43,516 nt of DNA from Actinomycetota bacterium (GTDB lineage Bacteria > Actinomycetota > JAUVYG01). Positions 8,198 through 16,313 of this stretch are shown piece by piece (the first letter of the stretch is position 1; every line of letters begins with the position of its first letter). The position numbers and the translations under genes were made by a program. The stretch spans positions 1-43,516 of the forward strand of contig JAUVYG010000005.1 of NCBI GenBank assembly GCA_030603185.1. Direction: 5' to 3'. Under the pieces are notes generated by a model. It searched no databases, was not told where the DNA came from, and was given only the letters and a program-made list of their open reading frames with translations.

Positions 8198-9583
8198 CTA
8201 AGTCAATGAATGAATCGACATTCCATCGATTCCTTCAGATGCTTCCATAATAGCCTCAGAGTAGGTCGGATGCTGGTGGATGAGTCTTCCTAGCTCAGAG
8301 GCTGTCATGCCTTGAGAGATGGCTAAGGCCGCCTCGTGTATCACGTCAGATGCATGCTCGCCGATGATCTGACATCCGATGATCAGTTCTGTCTGCTCAT
8401 CAGTGACTATCTGGGCAAATCCTTCCTCGTTCCCGTCTCCGAGCGCTCGTCCGAGCGCTCCCATGTTGAATTTGGATACTTTGGCAGTAACTCCCTTTTC
8501 GTTGGCAGCCCGGGGGGACAGCCCAACCGAGGCGTATTCTGGGATAGTGAACACGCAGCTTGGGACGACTGAGTAGTCCATCTCCTCGACTATCCCGAGA
8601 CAGTTAGAGGCGGCCACCTTGGCCTCTGCAGCAGCCACATGTGCAAGCATCGGTTCTCCCACAAGATCGCCTACAGCATATACGCCATCCAGCGATGTTT
8701 TCATGCAGCTATCCACGGTGACTGTGCCATGGTCTACTTCGATTCCCAGATCAGAGATTCCAGCAGTCCCGGTATTCGCGGACCGTCCGACTGCCACAAG
8801 GATGGTGGAATATCGTTCAACTTGATCATTGGATAAAGTAACGTCGACACCACGATCATCCCGGATCAGGGCCGAAATACTGGCACCCTCGATTATCTGC
8901 ACTCCGTTCCTCTTGAGATAACGGCTGTGCTGCGCGACGACCCTTGGGTCGTCCTTTCTCATCAACTTTGATCGGGCCAGGATCGTGACGTCTGAGCCCA
9001 GAGCAGAGTAGATTGACGCGAATTCAGCGGCGATGATGCCCGCACCGACGATAAGGAGCTTTTCGGGGAGCTCAGTGAGTGCGAGCGCTTGATCCGTGCT
9101 GATTACGCGGTCTCCGTCGGTCGAAACATCGGGCAGCTCGACACTTGATGAGCCGGTGGCAAGGATTACCTTGTCCACCTCAATAAGCTCGGTTCCACCT
9201 GCCGATTCTACCGATATCTGGAAAGGACTAATCAGGGTCGCTGCTCCAGAGAGGTACAGGACTTTTCTTTGCTTAAGAAGGGACTGAATACCGGCTACCA
9301 GCTTACCGATGATGCGATCATTTCGAGCAGTCATCTTCGACAGCGCTACCGTAGGCGTGCCTACTTCAATACCAAGCTCGGAAGCGGTCTGAATATCCTT
9401 GAATAAACGTGCAGATCGAACGAGGGCTTTGGTGGGTATGCACCCACGATTAAGGCAAGTGCCCCCAAGTTCCGCTCGCTCTATTAGTGTGACATCCGCA
9501 CCCAACTGGGCTGCCCGAATAGCAGCGGTGTAGCCTCCTACCCCGCCGCCAATAACGCCTACCCGTACAGGGTCAGTGGCTAT
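8198..9583 (-). CDS. lpdA: Dihydrolipoamide dehydrogenase-like flavoprotein with probable ATA start
   Basis: This is an FAD-dependent pyridine nucleotide-disulfide oxidoreductase. The redox-active pair is in GGTCLNRGCIP, a central NAD motif VGAGIIAAEFAS follows, and the C-terminal HQHPTYSE carries the catalytic His-Glu. A TTG-initiated frame (9505) would cut off the FAD-binding segment, because in-frame upstream codons encode VGVIGGGVGGYTAAIRAA. No ATG, GTG or TTG exists there. An ATA at 9583 sits 6 bases after GGAG and overlaps the acsC stop (ATAG), giving about 461 residues, normal for Lpd. An lpdA gene is also part of acetogen gene clusters such as those of Clostridium ljungdahlii, where its exact role is not settled. 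No lipoyl protein is encoded nearby, so the substrate here is unknown. Confidence 0.85.
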   Translation of the reverse strand: MATDPVRVGVIGGGVGGYTAAIRAAQLGADVTLIERAELGGTCLNRGCIPTKALVRSARLFKDIQTASELGIEVGTPTVALSKMTARNDRIIGKLVAGIQSLLKQRKVLYLSGAATLISPFQISVESAGGTELIEVDKVILATGSSSVELPDVSTDGDRVISTDQALALTELPEKLLIVGAGIIAAEFASIYSALGSDVTILARSKLMRKDDPRVVAQHSRYLKRNGVQIIEGASISALIRDDRGVDVTLSNDQVERYSTILVAVGRSANTGTAGISDLGIEVDHGTVTVDSCMKTSLDGVYAVGDLVGEPMLAHVAAAEAKVAASNCLGIVEEMDYSVVPSCVFTIPEYASVGLSPRAANEKGVTAKVSKFNMGALGRALGDGNEEGFAQIVTDEQTELIIGCQIIGEHASDVIHEAALAISQGMTASELGRLIHQHPTYSEAIMEASEGIDGMSIHSLT

Positions 9584-10944
9584 GCAGCACTCCAGTCGCG
9601 AAGGAATACCGTGAGATCAGTCGCCTCACGTGATCCAACCTGGATCTTCCAATCACCATTCAGCTCGTCCTCAAGCTCACCACTCATCTGAGCTACGTAG
9701 CCAGGGATGATGAGACTGTTGTGATTGACCTTTTCGGCCATTCCGGATCGCTTAATGAACTTAGCGATCCTATCAGGAACGAACTTACCTGCAGCCCAGG
9801 CTGTCAGGACAGACATTCCCTCGGCATCCATAATCGCGATCCATGTAGGAACCTTGCTGGCCTCTACCTCGCCTGTGACCATGAAATAGGTCAGCGAGAA
9901 GTTGGTGGTCAGGATAACGGGCGAATCAGCGGTGGGGTTATTAATCGGATACATTCCCTCATCAACCTGCATTGGACGCTGTGGGTCGGTGAAGATGTTC
10001 TGCCGAAGAACGGTAAGTGGGAGGACCTTCCACGCCTCGAGTCCGGACATGACCATGATGCCGCCGTACTTCATGGTGTAGAGGGAAGCGTACATCGTCT
10101 CTAGGAGCTCGTTGTCCGTCTCTTCGCACGGGAAAGTGATGACTGGGTATCCAAGTGGCTTGTGCCCACTCTTAAGGGCTGAACGGCGTACATGCACAAG
10201 ATTCTTGTGAGTATCCGCAGCGTTCCTCGAGCCCGGATCTAAGACTATGTCCTTAATTCCAGCAGCTGCGACCTTCTCGGTCAGAGCCGACAGGTCTTCT
10301 AGGCTTCCAGACTCGACCTTAACGACCAGAGGAAGATCAGCTTCCTTGGCGATCGCAGTCATCGCTTCATGATTGCTGTCGGTCGCTGCATAAAGAAGAG
10401 GATGGCTGTCCTTGACGCCTGGAGCATCGATGGCAGTCTTAATGGCGTCTGGGTCATCTGACATCAGAATCAACGGAAATCCGGTGGCGGCAAGGGCCTT
10501 AGCGGATAGTGCCGCAAATGCTGCTGCGTCCCCAGAGTCATTCTTAACAGCGATACAGTCAGCCTTGAGCAGCTGACCGACTCTCTCGAACTGAGACGCC
10601 TTTGCCTCAGCGAGCTTTGTATCTACAACAGCATCATCCATCGAAGTGGAAAGCTGAAGGCCGTATCCAGGGTTGTTGTAGAAGGTCTTTTCGTGACGGA
10701 ACATGACTAGCTCTTCGCCAACCTTGAACTTGCTATCGCCAGATCCTATTTCTACACCGCGAATAGGAGGAGCGGATGCCTCGGACAATGCCGCTACAGC
10801 AGCCTCAGTCACATGTGGACACTCGCCTAGTTCAGCTGCTGCCTGCGCCAACTTCATGGCAAAGGCCAAGCATGTTGGTACCCCACAATCACCACAATTA
10901 GTCTTTGGGAGTTGTTTGAAAATCTCTAGTCCTGTGAGCGCCAC
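9580..10944 (-). CDS. acsC: Corrinoid iron-sulfur protein large (gamma) subunit
   Basis: This subunit, together with AcsD, carries the corrinoid that shuttles the methyl group from AcsE to acetyl-CoA synthase. Near the N-terminus four cysteines (NCGDCGVPTC and a GECP about 20 residues later) bind the [4Fe-4S] cluster that reactivates cobalt. The middle forms a TIM barrel and the C-terminal domain binds cobalamin. I chose GTG at 10944, giving 454 residues beginning M-ALTGLEIF, which matches the family N-terminus. The ATG at 10950 directly abuts its GGGG ribosome site with no spacing, which would not work well. The stop overlaps the lpdA start. A 166-base spacer with two hairpins separates it from acsB. 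Confidence 0.93.
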   Translation of the reverse strand: MALTGLEIFKQLPKTNCGDCGVPTCLAFAMKLAQAAAELGECPHVTEAAVAALSEASAPPIRGVEIGSGDSKFKVGEELVMFRHEKTFYNNPGYGLQLSTSMDDAVVDTKLAEAKASQFERVGQLLKADCIAVKNDSGDAAAFAALSAKALAATGFPLILMSDDPDAIKTAIDAPGVKDSHPLLYAATDSNHEAMTAIAKEADLPLVVKVESGSLEDLSALTEKVAAAGIKDIVLDPGSRNAADTHKNLVHVRRSALKSGHKPLGYPVITFPCEETDNELLETMYASLYTMKYGGIMVMSGLEAWKVLPLTVLRQNIFTDPQRPMQVDEGMYPINNPTADSPVILTTNFSLTYFMVTGEVEASKVPTWIAIMDAEGMSVLTAWAAGKFVPDRIAKFIKRSGMAEKVNHNSLIIPGYVAQMSGELEDELNGDWKIQVGSREATDLTVFLRDWSAA

Positions 10945-10976
10945 GCTCATCCCCTTTCAACGTCTCAAATCGGAAC

Positions 10977-11009
10977 CCGGCCGGAGCCCTTATTGTGCGC
11001 TCCGGCCGG
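10977..11009 (-). repeat. Perfect GC-rich inverted repeat in the acsB-acsC spacer
   Basis: An 11-bp perfect inverted repeat (CCGGCCGGAGC / GCTCCGGCCGG) with an 11-base loop lies between acsB and acsC, the widest gap inside the acs operon. No U-tract follows on the minus strand, so it is not a typical terminator. A likely role is an mRNA processing or stability hairpin setting the ratio of AcsB to the downstream proteins. That role is inference. Confidence 0.6.
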
Positions 11010-11090
11010 ACCGTTCTTCTATGTTAATTCCGAAGCATCCCCGGCCTTCCGAAGAAGCAACCTGCCTAGGATACAAAAGCGGTCATTACC

Positions 11091-11106
11091 TGTCCAGTGT
11101 TGGACA
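11091..11106 (-). other. Small stem-loop just after acsB
   Basis: TGTCCA-GTGT-TGGACA, a perfect 6-bp stem with a 4-base loop, begins about 5 bases after the acsB stop. It may protect the 3' end of an acsB-terminated transcript together with the larger hairpin 80 bases downstream. Confidence 0.4.
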
Positions 11107-11111
11107 GTAAG

Positions 11112-13319
11112 CTACATAATCGGGTCCATGGTAAGTGCGGGATGACCCACCTTGTTCATGTGCTCGATAACCTCATCCTCAGTAGTAGCAGTATTCTCAT
11201 CAGCGATCTTGCTGATGAAGTCGGGGTCTCCAATTCTCTCCGCCTGCTGCTCTAACAGAGGCCTCATCTGCTCCTTGAGGGAGCTAGGCATCCACGCGAT
11301 ACGCGAGAAGCCGCCGTCACCGAACAAGAATTTTGGTGATCCAAGGTAGTACTTTCCAACCCCCAAGAAACCAGGAGTCTGTACACCACCGCCGACCATA
11401 CCGGCCATGGTGGAGAAGGTCATTCCCGATGGAGTCATGATAGCGCTGTCGCGATCCACGACCATCACTGCATTTGTCATCGGCATGATTGCCAGAATGG
11501 CCTCGAAGCAACCGCAGGACGTCATTGGATTGTGGATCATACTGTATAGACTCAGACTATCCAGCGTGCCCTGAGAGTGTTTCTTAACAAACTCGTTCAC
11601 ACCAGAGAATTCGCCGAGCTTGGCGTCGATGATCTCACCCTTTGGAACTGGCTTGTGACCACCGGTGGGATCGATCTCGGAGCCGACTTTTCCGTCAAGC
11701 CAGTTGAAAGCTCCGCACAGTCCAAGCCTCTCAGGGCTGATAACACAGACCTGTGTGGGAGCGAAGGACTGACAGATCATACAAGAGTAGAAGGTGTCCA
11801 CAGACTCATCGGTCATTCCCTCAAGTCTATGGTCTCTCTCAGAGTAGATCTCGCGTGCGGCCACAAGTTCCTCGGTCACTTTTTCTTGGTCGCTGTAGAT
11901 CTCAACCTCTACCTTGTCGATAGCATTCTGGAATTCACTGAGCAGCTTTGACCGCAAGATGCGACCAAGATGCTCTAGCTTGAAGCCCTGCTCTTTCGCC
12001 TGCTTGCTCACACGTATCCATGCTACGTCGCGCTGTCCGATGTGCATCACACCCTCAGCACCGTTGATCCAGTGATGGAACTGACGCTCCATTATCGGCT
12101 CATAGTCTTTATTCATATTGCGCCCAGCGATCTTGACCTTGAGGGCCAAAGGAAGAGCTGAGTTCTCTTCAGTCTCGTCTACATCGGGTCCTACAACGGT
12201 GACCTTTCCATCTTCAATGGAATCAAGATCCACTGACTGGATGAGCTCGAAGCAGTCTGACTTGGTGCCGCCCATTTGAACATGAACTGCATCCTTACGC
12301 ACGCGCTCACCCTCGAAGGCCGGACTGTAGCCAACAGGAATGTCTGGCTTATCCACAATGATCTTGAGTCCGCGAACCTCGATAGCTTTCTGAACGATCT
12401 TGTCATGTGGAACTGCGGACACAACGTGCTCGTAGGTTGTAAGACCGCGAGGTAGGATCTCAGGTATTCCGGTATCAGCAATAGCTGGGAACCCGAAGTT
12501 GATCGCACCTGCAGCCTGCGCGAATTGCTCGTCGCTCACAGGTCCGAGCGCCATAGCGAACGCAAATATCCTGTTCTTGTTGTATAGAAGGTTCTTCTTG
12601 AAGTCACCAGGCTGCACAAGACCAAAGGCCATGGCGGCACGTACAGCAAACCCTAGAGCGAATACAGTCGCGGTGGTGTCGACTCCGAAGGGGACCAGAC
12701 GGGTCTCCCAACCCATCTCAACGCCGCCCTCTTTCAGCTGATCTGCGAAACTGACACCCTCTTTGTTTGAGGAGATGAATACGTACAGGCTCTTCTCCTG
12801 CAGCTCGCGAGCGATGCGGACGGCTGTCTCTACATCCGGTGCAGCACCAAGAATTGCTGCGAAGCCGGGAGCAGAACCATCGACGAACTCAATACCACGC
12901 TCGCGAAGGATGACATCATCAGCGGCACCCAACCAGATATTGTCATCTGTCGGAGACGTCGTCTTGGTATATGGGCAATCCTCGCCCTCTACGTACTTTA
13001 GAGCCTCGATGATCTCGTCTGCCCACAGAGCAGCCATACCTGAATCAAGAGTCTCACCCAGGTATGGAACCCAGACCTTTTCCTTAGGATCAGCCGGCAT
13101 AAGCTCTGCAGCCATGTCGATGATCTTCTGAATGTCCCCAAGCTTCTCAACGGCCTCACCGGTCATCGCATAGATGACTGGTAGATAGTAGTTGGTGTTC
13201 GGGAACGCTACCGGCTTATCCGGGCCGTACTTGCCCAGTGCCTCATTCAGCCGATCTTGTGCTCTCGCAACAATTGTTTTTGCACCGCGTATTGCTGCGG
13301 ACGCTATTACCTTAGACAC
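11112..13319 (-). CDS. acsB: Acetyl-CoA synthase (CO dehydrogenase/acetyl-CoA synthase catalytic subunit)
   Basis: This joins the methyl group from AcsCD, CO from CooS and coenzyme A into acetyl-CoA at the Ni-Ni-[4Fe-4S] A-cluster. The 735 residues match the length of bacterial AcsB. The A-cluster cysteines are visible as SCMICQSFAPTQVCV with LGLCGAFNW shortly after (about residues 515-540), and as the Cys-Gly-Cys of MTSCGCFEAI (about 600). The N-terminal CODH-docking domain (PNTNYYLPVIYAMTG near residue 40) is present, as in bacterial AcsB and unlike short archaeal CdhC. Start is GTG at 13319 with AGGAG about 11 bases upstream. It follows cooS by 35 bases in the acs operon. Confidence 0.96.
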   Translation of the reverse strand: MSKVIASAAIRGAKTIVARAQDRLNEALGKYGPDKPVAFPNTNYYLPVIYAMTGEAVEKLGDIQKIIDMAAELMPADPKEKVWVPYLGETLDSGMAALWADEIIEALKYVEGEDCPYTKTTSPTDDNIWLGAADDVILRERGIEFVDGSAPGFAAILGAAPDVETAVRIARELQEKSLYVFISSNKEGVSFADQLKEGGVEMGWETRLVPFGVDTTATVFALGFAVRAAMAFGLVQPGDFKKNLLYNKNRIFAFAMALGPVSDEQFAQAAGAINFGFPAIADTGIPEILPRGLTTYEHVVSAVPHDKIVQKAIEVRGLKIIVDKPDIPVGYSPAFEGERVRKDAVHVQMGGTKSDCFELIQSVDLDSIEDGKVTVVGPDVDETEENSALPLALKVKIAGRNMNKDYEPIMERQFHHWINGAEGVMHIGQRDVAWIRVSKQAKEQGFKLEHLGRILRSKLLSEFQNAIDKVEVEIYSDQEKVTEELVAAREIYSERDHRLEGMTDESVDTFYSCMICQSFAPTQVCVISPERLGLCGAFNWLDGKVGSEIDPTGGHKPVPKGEIIDAKLGEFSGVNEFVKKHSQGTLDSLSLYSMIHNPMTSCGCFEAILAIMPMTNAVMVVDRDSAIMTPSGMTFSTMAGMVGGGVQTPGFLGVGKYYLGSPKFLFGDGGFSRIAWMPSSLKEQMRPLLEQQAERIGDPDFISKIADENTATTEDEVIEHMNKVGHPALTMDPIM

Positions 13320-13354
13320 TTTTTAGTGTTCTCCTCTCGAAACTAGTCGTCCGC

Positions 13355-15385
13355 TTATACTTCAAGGTCGCGGCGCATTTCCATGTCATACAAAACTCGT
13401 TCTTGCTCGCCATTGATGCCTAGAGCTTCACGTTTTTTGTCGATATGAGCAAGCATTCCATCAGCCATATCTTCCCACTTATCGAACTGTGCCCACTTGC
13501 CGCCAGAGATCTGCTCGTAGTCCTCAAAAATATACTTCTGGAACTCAGTCGATCCGGTTACAGGAAGTGTGGGGCGGAAGGCCACATATACACCGTAGTC
13601 TACGAAGTACTGTCCGATGGCTATGGCTTTCGCGTCCATCCAATCGGGAGCAGCACCGGCTACCGGCAGTTCATCTATGTCCTCTCCGATTCCACCTTCG
13701 TGAACCATCTCGGCCAAGGCAACTAGGATGCGACTATTGTCAACACACGCCCCGGCATGCAATACCGGTCCGATTCCGACAGCCTCACAGATTGAACGAA
13801 GTCCGGGGCCCGCCATTTCCATCGCTTCAGGAGTCAGCAGCCCGGCCTTGCCAGACACAGTTGCTGAACAACCTGTCTGAACAACCAGAACATCATTGGC
13901 AATAAGCTTCTTCACAAGCTCTACATGGGCAGCTTCTGATGTGCCCTCTTTGTTGTTCGTCACCGGTGTATCACAACCAACAACGGCAGCGACTCCTCTG
14001 ATGCGACCGTCAATGATCGCATCATTAAGTGGCCTGAAAGATGCGCGGAACTTCCCGCCTAACATGTACTTGATGTATTCGAACGAGTAGCCGGCTACCG
14101 CAGGCATCTTATCCTTGACCGGATTGATCTTGGAGGGATCACGATTCTTGAAATTTTCGATAACCATGTCAACGATGGCCTTCGCCTGTTCCTGCGCGTT
14201 CGAGTGGTCTGTCTCGACATGCTGAACACCCTCAATCATTGCTTTGGGGGAAGTTGTCAGCAATTTAGTGTGGTAGTGCTTCGCGACCTCGCCAAGCCCC
14301 TCAATGACGCATTGAACGTCAACAACCATGCCGTCAACGATGCCCGTACCCATAACGACTTCCTGGGCTGAGTAGCTGCCAGCGATTGAGACACCATGGC
14401 GCACCATCTGCTCGTTAGCTGTACAGCAGATACCAGCCATATTAAAACCTTTAGCACCAACCGCCTCGGCCTTAGCTTGCACCTCTGGGGTAAGGGAGTA
14501 CTCTACCATCAGCTCAGTAACCGAAGGCTCATGCCCATGGAATACTAGGTTTACGTAGTCGGGCTCGAGAACTCCGAGGTTTACCTCGCCAGTGGCAGGA
14601 GCCGGAGTGCCGAAGATGATATCCTGCAGTTCCGTTGCCACCATCGATCCGATCCAGCCATCAGCCATCGCGGTACGGGATACCTGCTTCATGAGGTTCT
14701 TATACTGCTGATCCATTCCCTGGTTGGTTCGGTGCATCAGCTCTACGACCTCGCGGTCGTTGCCTCGGGGAATAATCCCCATCTCGCGCCATTTTTCGAT
14801 CCTCTTGGCTGGCGCCCTACTAATAAAAGCTCCCTCACCGTGCTGGTTTGAGAACTCGGCTAGAGCCTTACGCCCTACGTCACCGCCAATCTCAAGGTCA
14901 CTGCGACCCTCGAGCTCGATCCCCCACTCTTCAGCGAGAGCGTACAGCTTGATTGTGTCCTTGATCCGATAGCCCGGTGCCTTTTCCTCTGACACGGCGA
15001 TCATCAGCTCGGCGACCTCACGGCCATGGTCCGAGTGACACGCTGTTCCTGCGGCAACGAATTTACCGAACTGGCGGGCGACTACTGTCTCGATCGTCAC
15101 ACCGCAAACGCCACGGTCCTTACCCTCTTTGCCTTCAATGAGGCGACAGGGGCCCATTTTGCAGGTATTACAGCAGACTCCTGCTGCGCCGATGGGACAC
15201 GGCTTCATAGTGTTCTGGCGGTCCCAGGCTGTGCTTATCTGATCGTCCTGCATTCGCGCGAGGATCTGGGATGTTGCTGCACATGATGTTAGACCCTCAA
15301 GGCCTGGGACAACATCACACTGGACCCCAAGGTCTTTGACCTCCGTCACGTCACCCATACTTGACTGTCTCTTCTCGTCGCTCAT
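13355..15385 (-). CDS. cooS: Nickel-dependent CO dehydrogenase catalytic subunit
   Basis: This reduces CO2 to CO (or oxidises CO) at the Ni-Fe-S C-cluster and feeds CO to AcsB. It is the same family as acsA. The 676 residues contain the N-terminal B/D-cluster cysteines (CPIGAAGVCCNTCKMGPC and GVCG, about 63-95). Family cysteines for the C-cluster lie in AGICCTANE, VGCDTP, GCSA and the His-Cys stretch LHAGACVDNSR (about 555). A strong GGAGG ribosome site lies just before the ATG. It is followed by acsB, which marks it as the ACS partner rather than a stand-alone CO oxidiser. A terminator-like hairpin upstream separates it from the regulator gene, so it may have its own promoter. Confidence 0.96.
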   Translation of the reverse strand: MSDEKRQSSMGDVTEVKDLGVQCDVVPGLEGLTSCAATSQILARMQDDQISTAWDRQNTMKPCPIGAAGVCCNTCKMGPCRLIEGKEGKDRGVCGVTIETVVARQFGKFVAAGTACHSDHGREVAELMIAVSEEKAPGYRIKDTIKLYALAEEWGIELEGRSDLEIGGDVGRKALAEFSNQHGEGAFISRAPAKRIEKWREMGIIPRGNDREVVELMHRTNQGMDQQYKNLMKQVSRTAMADGWIGSMVATELQDIIFGTPAPATGEVNLGVLEPDYVNLVFHGHEPSVTELMVEYSLTPEVQAKAEAVGAKGFNMAGICCTANEQMVRHGVSIAGSYSAQEVVMGTGIVDGMVVDVQCVIEGLGEVAKHYHTKLLTTSPKAMIEGVQHVETDHSNAQEQAKAIVDMVIENFKNRDPSKINPVKDKMPAVAGYSFEYIKYMLGGKFRASFRPLNDAIIDGRIRGVAAVVGCDTPVTNNKEGTSEAAHVELVKKLIANDVLVVQTGCSATVSGKAGLLTPEAMEMAGPGLRSICEAVGIGPVLHAGACVDNSRILVALAEMVHEGGIGEDIDELPVAGAAPDWMDAKAIAIGQYFVDYGVYVAFRPTLPVTGSTEFQKYIFEDYEQISGGKWAQFDKWEDMADGMLAHIDKKREALGINGEQERVLYDMEMRRDLEV

Positions 15386-15448
15386 CGGCTACCTCCTTGG
15401 CAAGTTTCACGGCACAATTGGCCGTACTCAACGCTAATATTGCATTTC

Positions 15449-15469
15449 AAAAGACCCCCGTGTGGGGTC
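15449..15469 (-). terminator. Terminator-like hairpin between the regulator and cooS
   Basis: In the minus-strand RNA GACCCC-ACACG-GGGGUC is followed by UUUUG: a 6-bp GC stem with a short U-tract. It stands about 65 bases before cooS. It could end the regulator transcript or act as an attenuator of read-through into cooS-acsB. The U-run is short, so efficiency is uncertain. Confidence 0.5.
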
Positions 15470-15491
15470 GAATAAGAGGGGCGGAAAGAAT

Positions 15492-15515
15492 GATACCAGA
15501 GATAACCCTGGTATC
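15492..15515. repeat. 8-bp inverted repeat upstream of cooS
   Basis: GATACCAG and CTGGTATC form a perfect 8-bp inverted repeat with an 8-base centre, 10 bases after the regulator stop. The symmetry suits either an RNA stem or a dimeric regulator site. The adjacent HTH protein is an obvious candidate to bind it. Binding is inference. Confidence 0.45.
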
Positions 15516-15524
15516 GTGGAACTG

Positions 15525-16238
15525 TCAAAGGGTTAGGGTCATACGGCATTCTTCTCCCTTCAATACGATACGCTCCTCAGACACTCCTGAGATCTTTAGG
15601 CCGACCTCAGAGGCGACTCCGGACAGTAGACCATGACAGACCTGGCATAACTTAGTCCCGTGCTTGGGCCCCAGATCAGCATAAATGCAGTTCGTGTTTA
15701 CGATGTTGGCCTCCTGCTCGCTCTGGTTCGTGGCACGCGTCATGTAACCCAGGTGCTCAAGGACCGAGAGGAAACGTTCCACTTGGTGACCGAAGTCTTC
15801 ATCACCGGGCGTGCCAGTGAGCACATCAGATGCAAGATCCTTGCCCGATTCAGCGGCCACTTCAGCGATCTTACTGCCACCCACCTTGTCGGACGAAGCG
15901 AGCGCCCTTAATAGTAGGTCAGACATAAGCATGTACTGACGTCCAGGATAGTGAAGTTGTAGTCCTCGGCTACCAGGGACATACACCTTTGCAGGTCTTC
16001 CACCTGCCGGATTTCGTCTAGATTTCGCGAGAATCAAGCCTGCAGCTTCAAGCTTAGCCAGATGATGTCTTGCCGCGTTAGGATGCAGCCCGAACGCACC
16101 GGAGACGTCAAGGGCGGTGACTGGATCAGCAGACCGCATTACAAATCGCAGCATATCGATGCGCGTTGGGTCCCCGAGTATCTGCCCGACTTCTTTTAAG
16201 TCGTCCCCAAAGGGACGCGAATATTCAGGTGGAGTCAT
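15525..16238 (-). CDS. Winged-helix regulator with a C-terminal cysteine cluster
   Basis: This is a predicted DNA-binding regulator of the acs operon. Residues about 15-80 form an ArsR-like winged helix (ILGDPTRIDMLRF, then HPNAARHHLAKLEAAGLI and a basic GGRPAKVY wing). The C-terminal half has four cysteines: NTNCIY (about 185), then KLCQVCHG about 15 residues later, and GEECRM at the end. The spacing resembles the iron-sulfur binding region of SufR-type regulators, so it may sense redox state, iron-sulfur status or CO. It sits between acsD and cooS. A near-consensus promoter places its transcription start at the ATG itself, so it is probably leaderless. The regulated genes and cofactor are inferred. 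Confidence 0.8.
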   Translation of the reverse strand: MTPPEYSRPFGDDLKEVGQILGDPTRIDMLRFVMRSADPVTALDVSGAFGLHPNAARHHLAKLEAAGLILAKSRRNPAGGRPAKVYVPGSRGLQLHYPGRQYMLMSDLLLRALASSDKVGGSKIAEVAAESGKDLASDVLTGTPGDEDFGHQVERFLSVLEHLGYMTRATNQSEQEANIVNTNCIYADLGPKHGTKLCQVCHGLLSGVASEVGLKISGVSEERIVLKGEECRMTLTL

Positions 16239-16244
16239 GCTGAA

Positions 16245-16273
16245 ATTATAACTGACCGATGAGTTAAGTCCAA
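16245..16273 (-). promoter_or_regulatory. Strong promoter giving a leaderless regulator mRNA
   Basis: TTGGAC (16268-16273), a 17-base spacer and TATAAT (16245-16250) form a nearly perfect sigma-70-type promoter on the minus strand. Only 6 bases separate the -10 box from the ATG at 16238, so transcription should begin at the start codon. This gives the regulator its own promoter inside the acs operon. Confidence 0.75.
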
Positions 16274-16313
16274 TTTACCCTGTGGCTATTGTCTATACCC
16301 GTATTTCAGGAAT

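Noticed and set aside
9505-9583. Truncated lpdA beginning at the TTG at 9505
   Set aside because: This would delete the FAD-binding glycine motif that is encoded in frame just upstream, so a longer protein is required.
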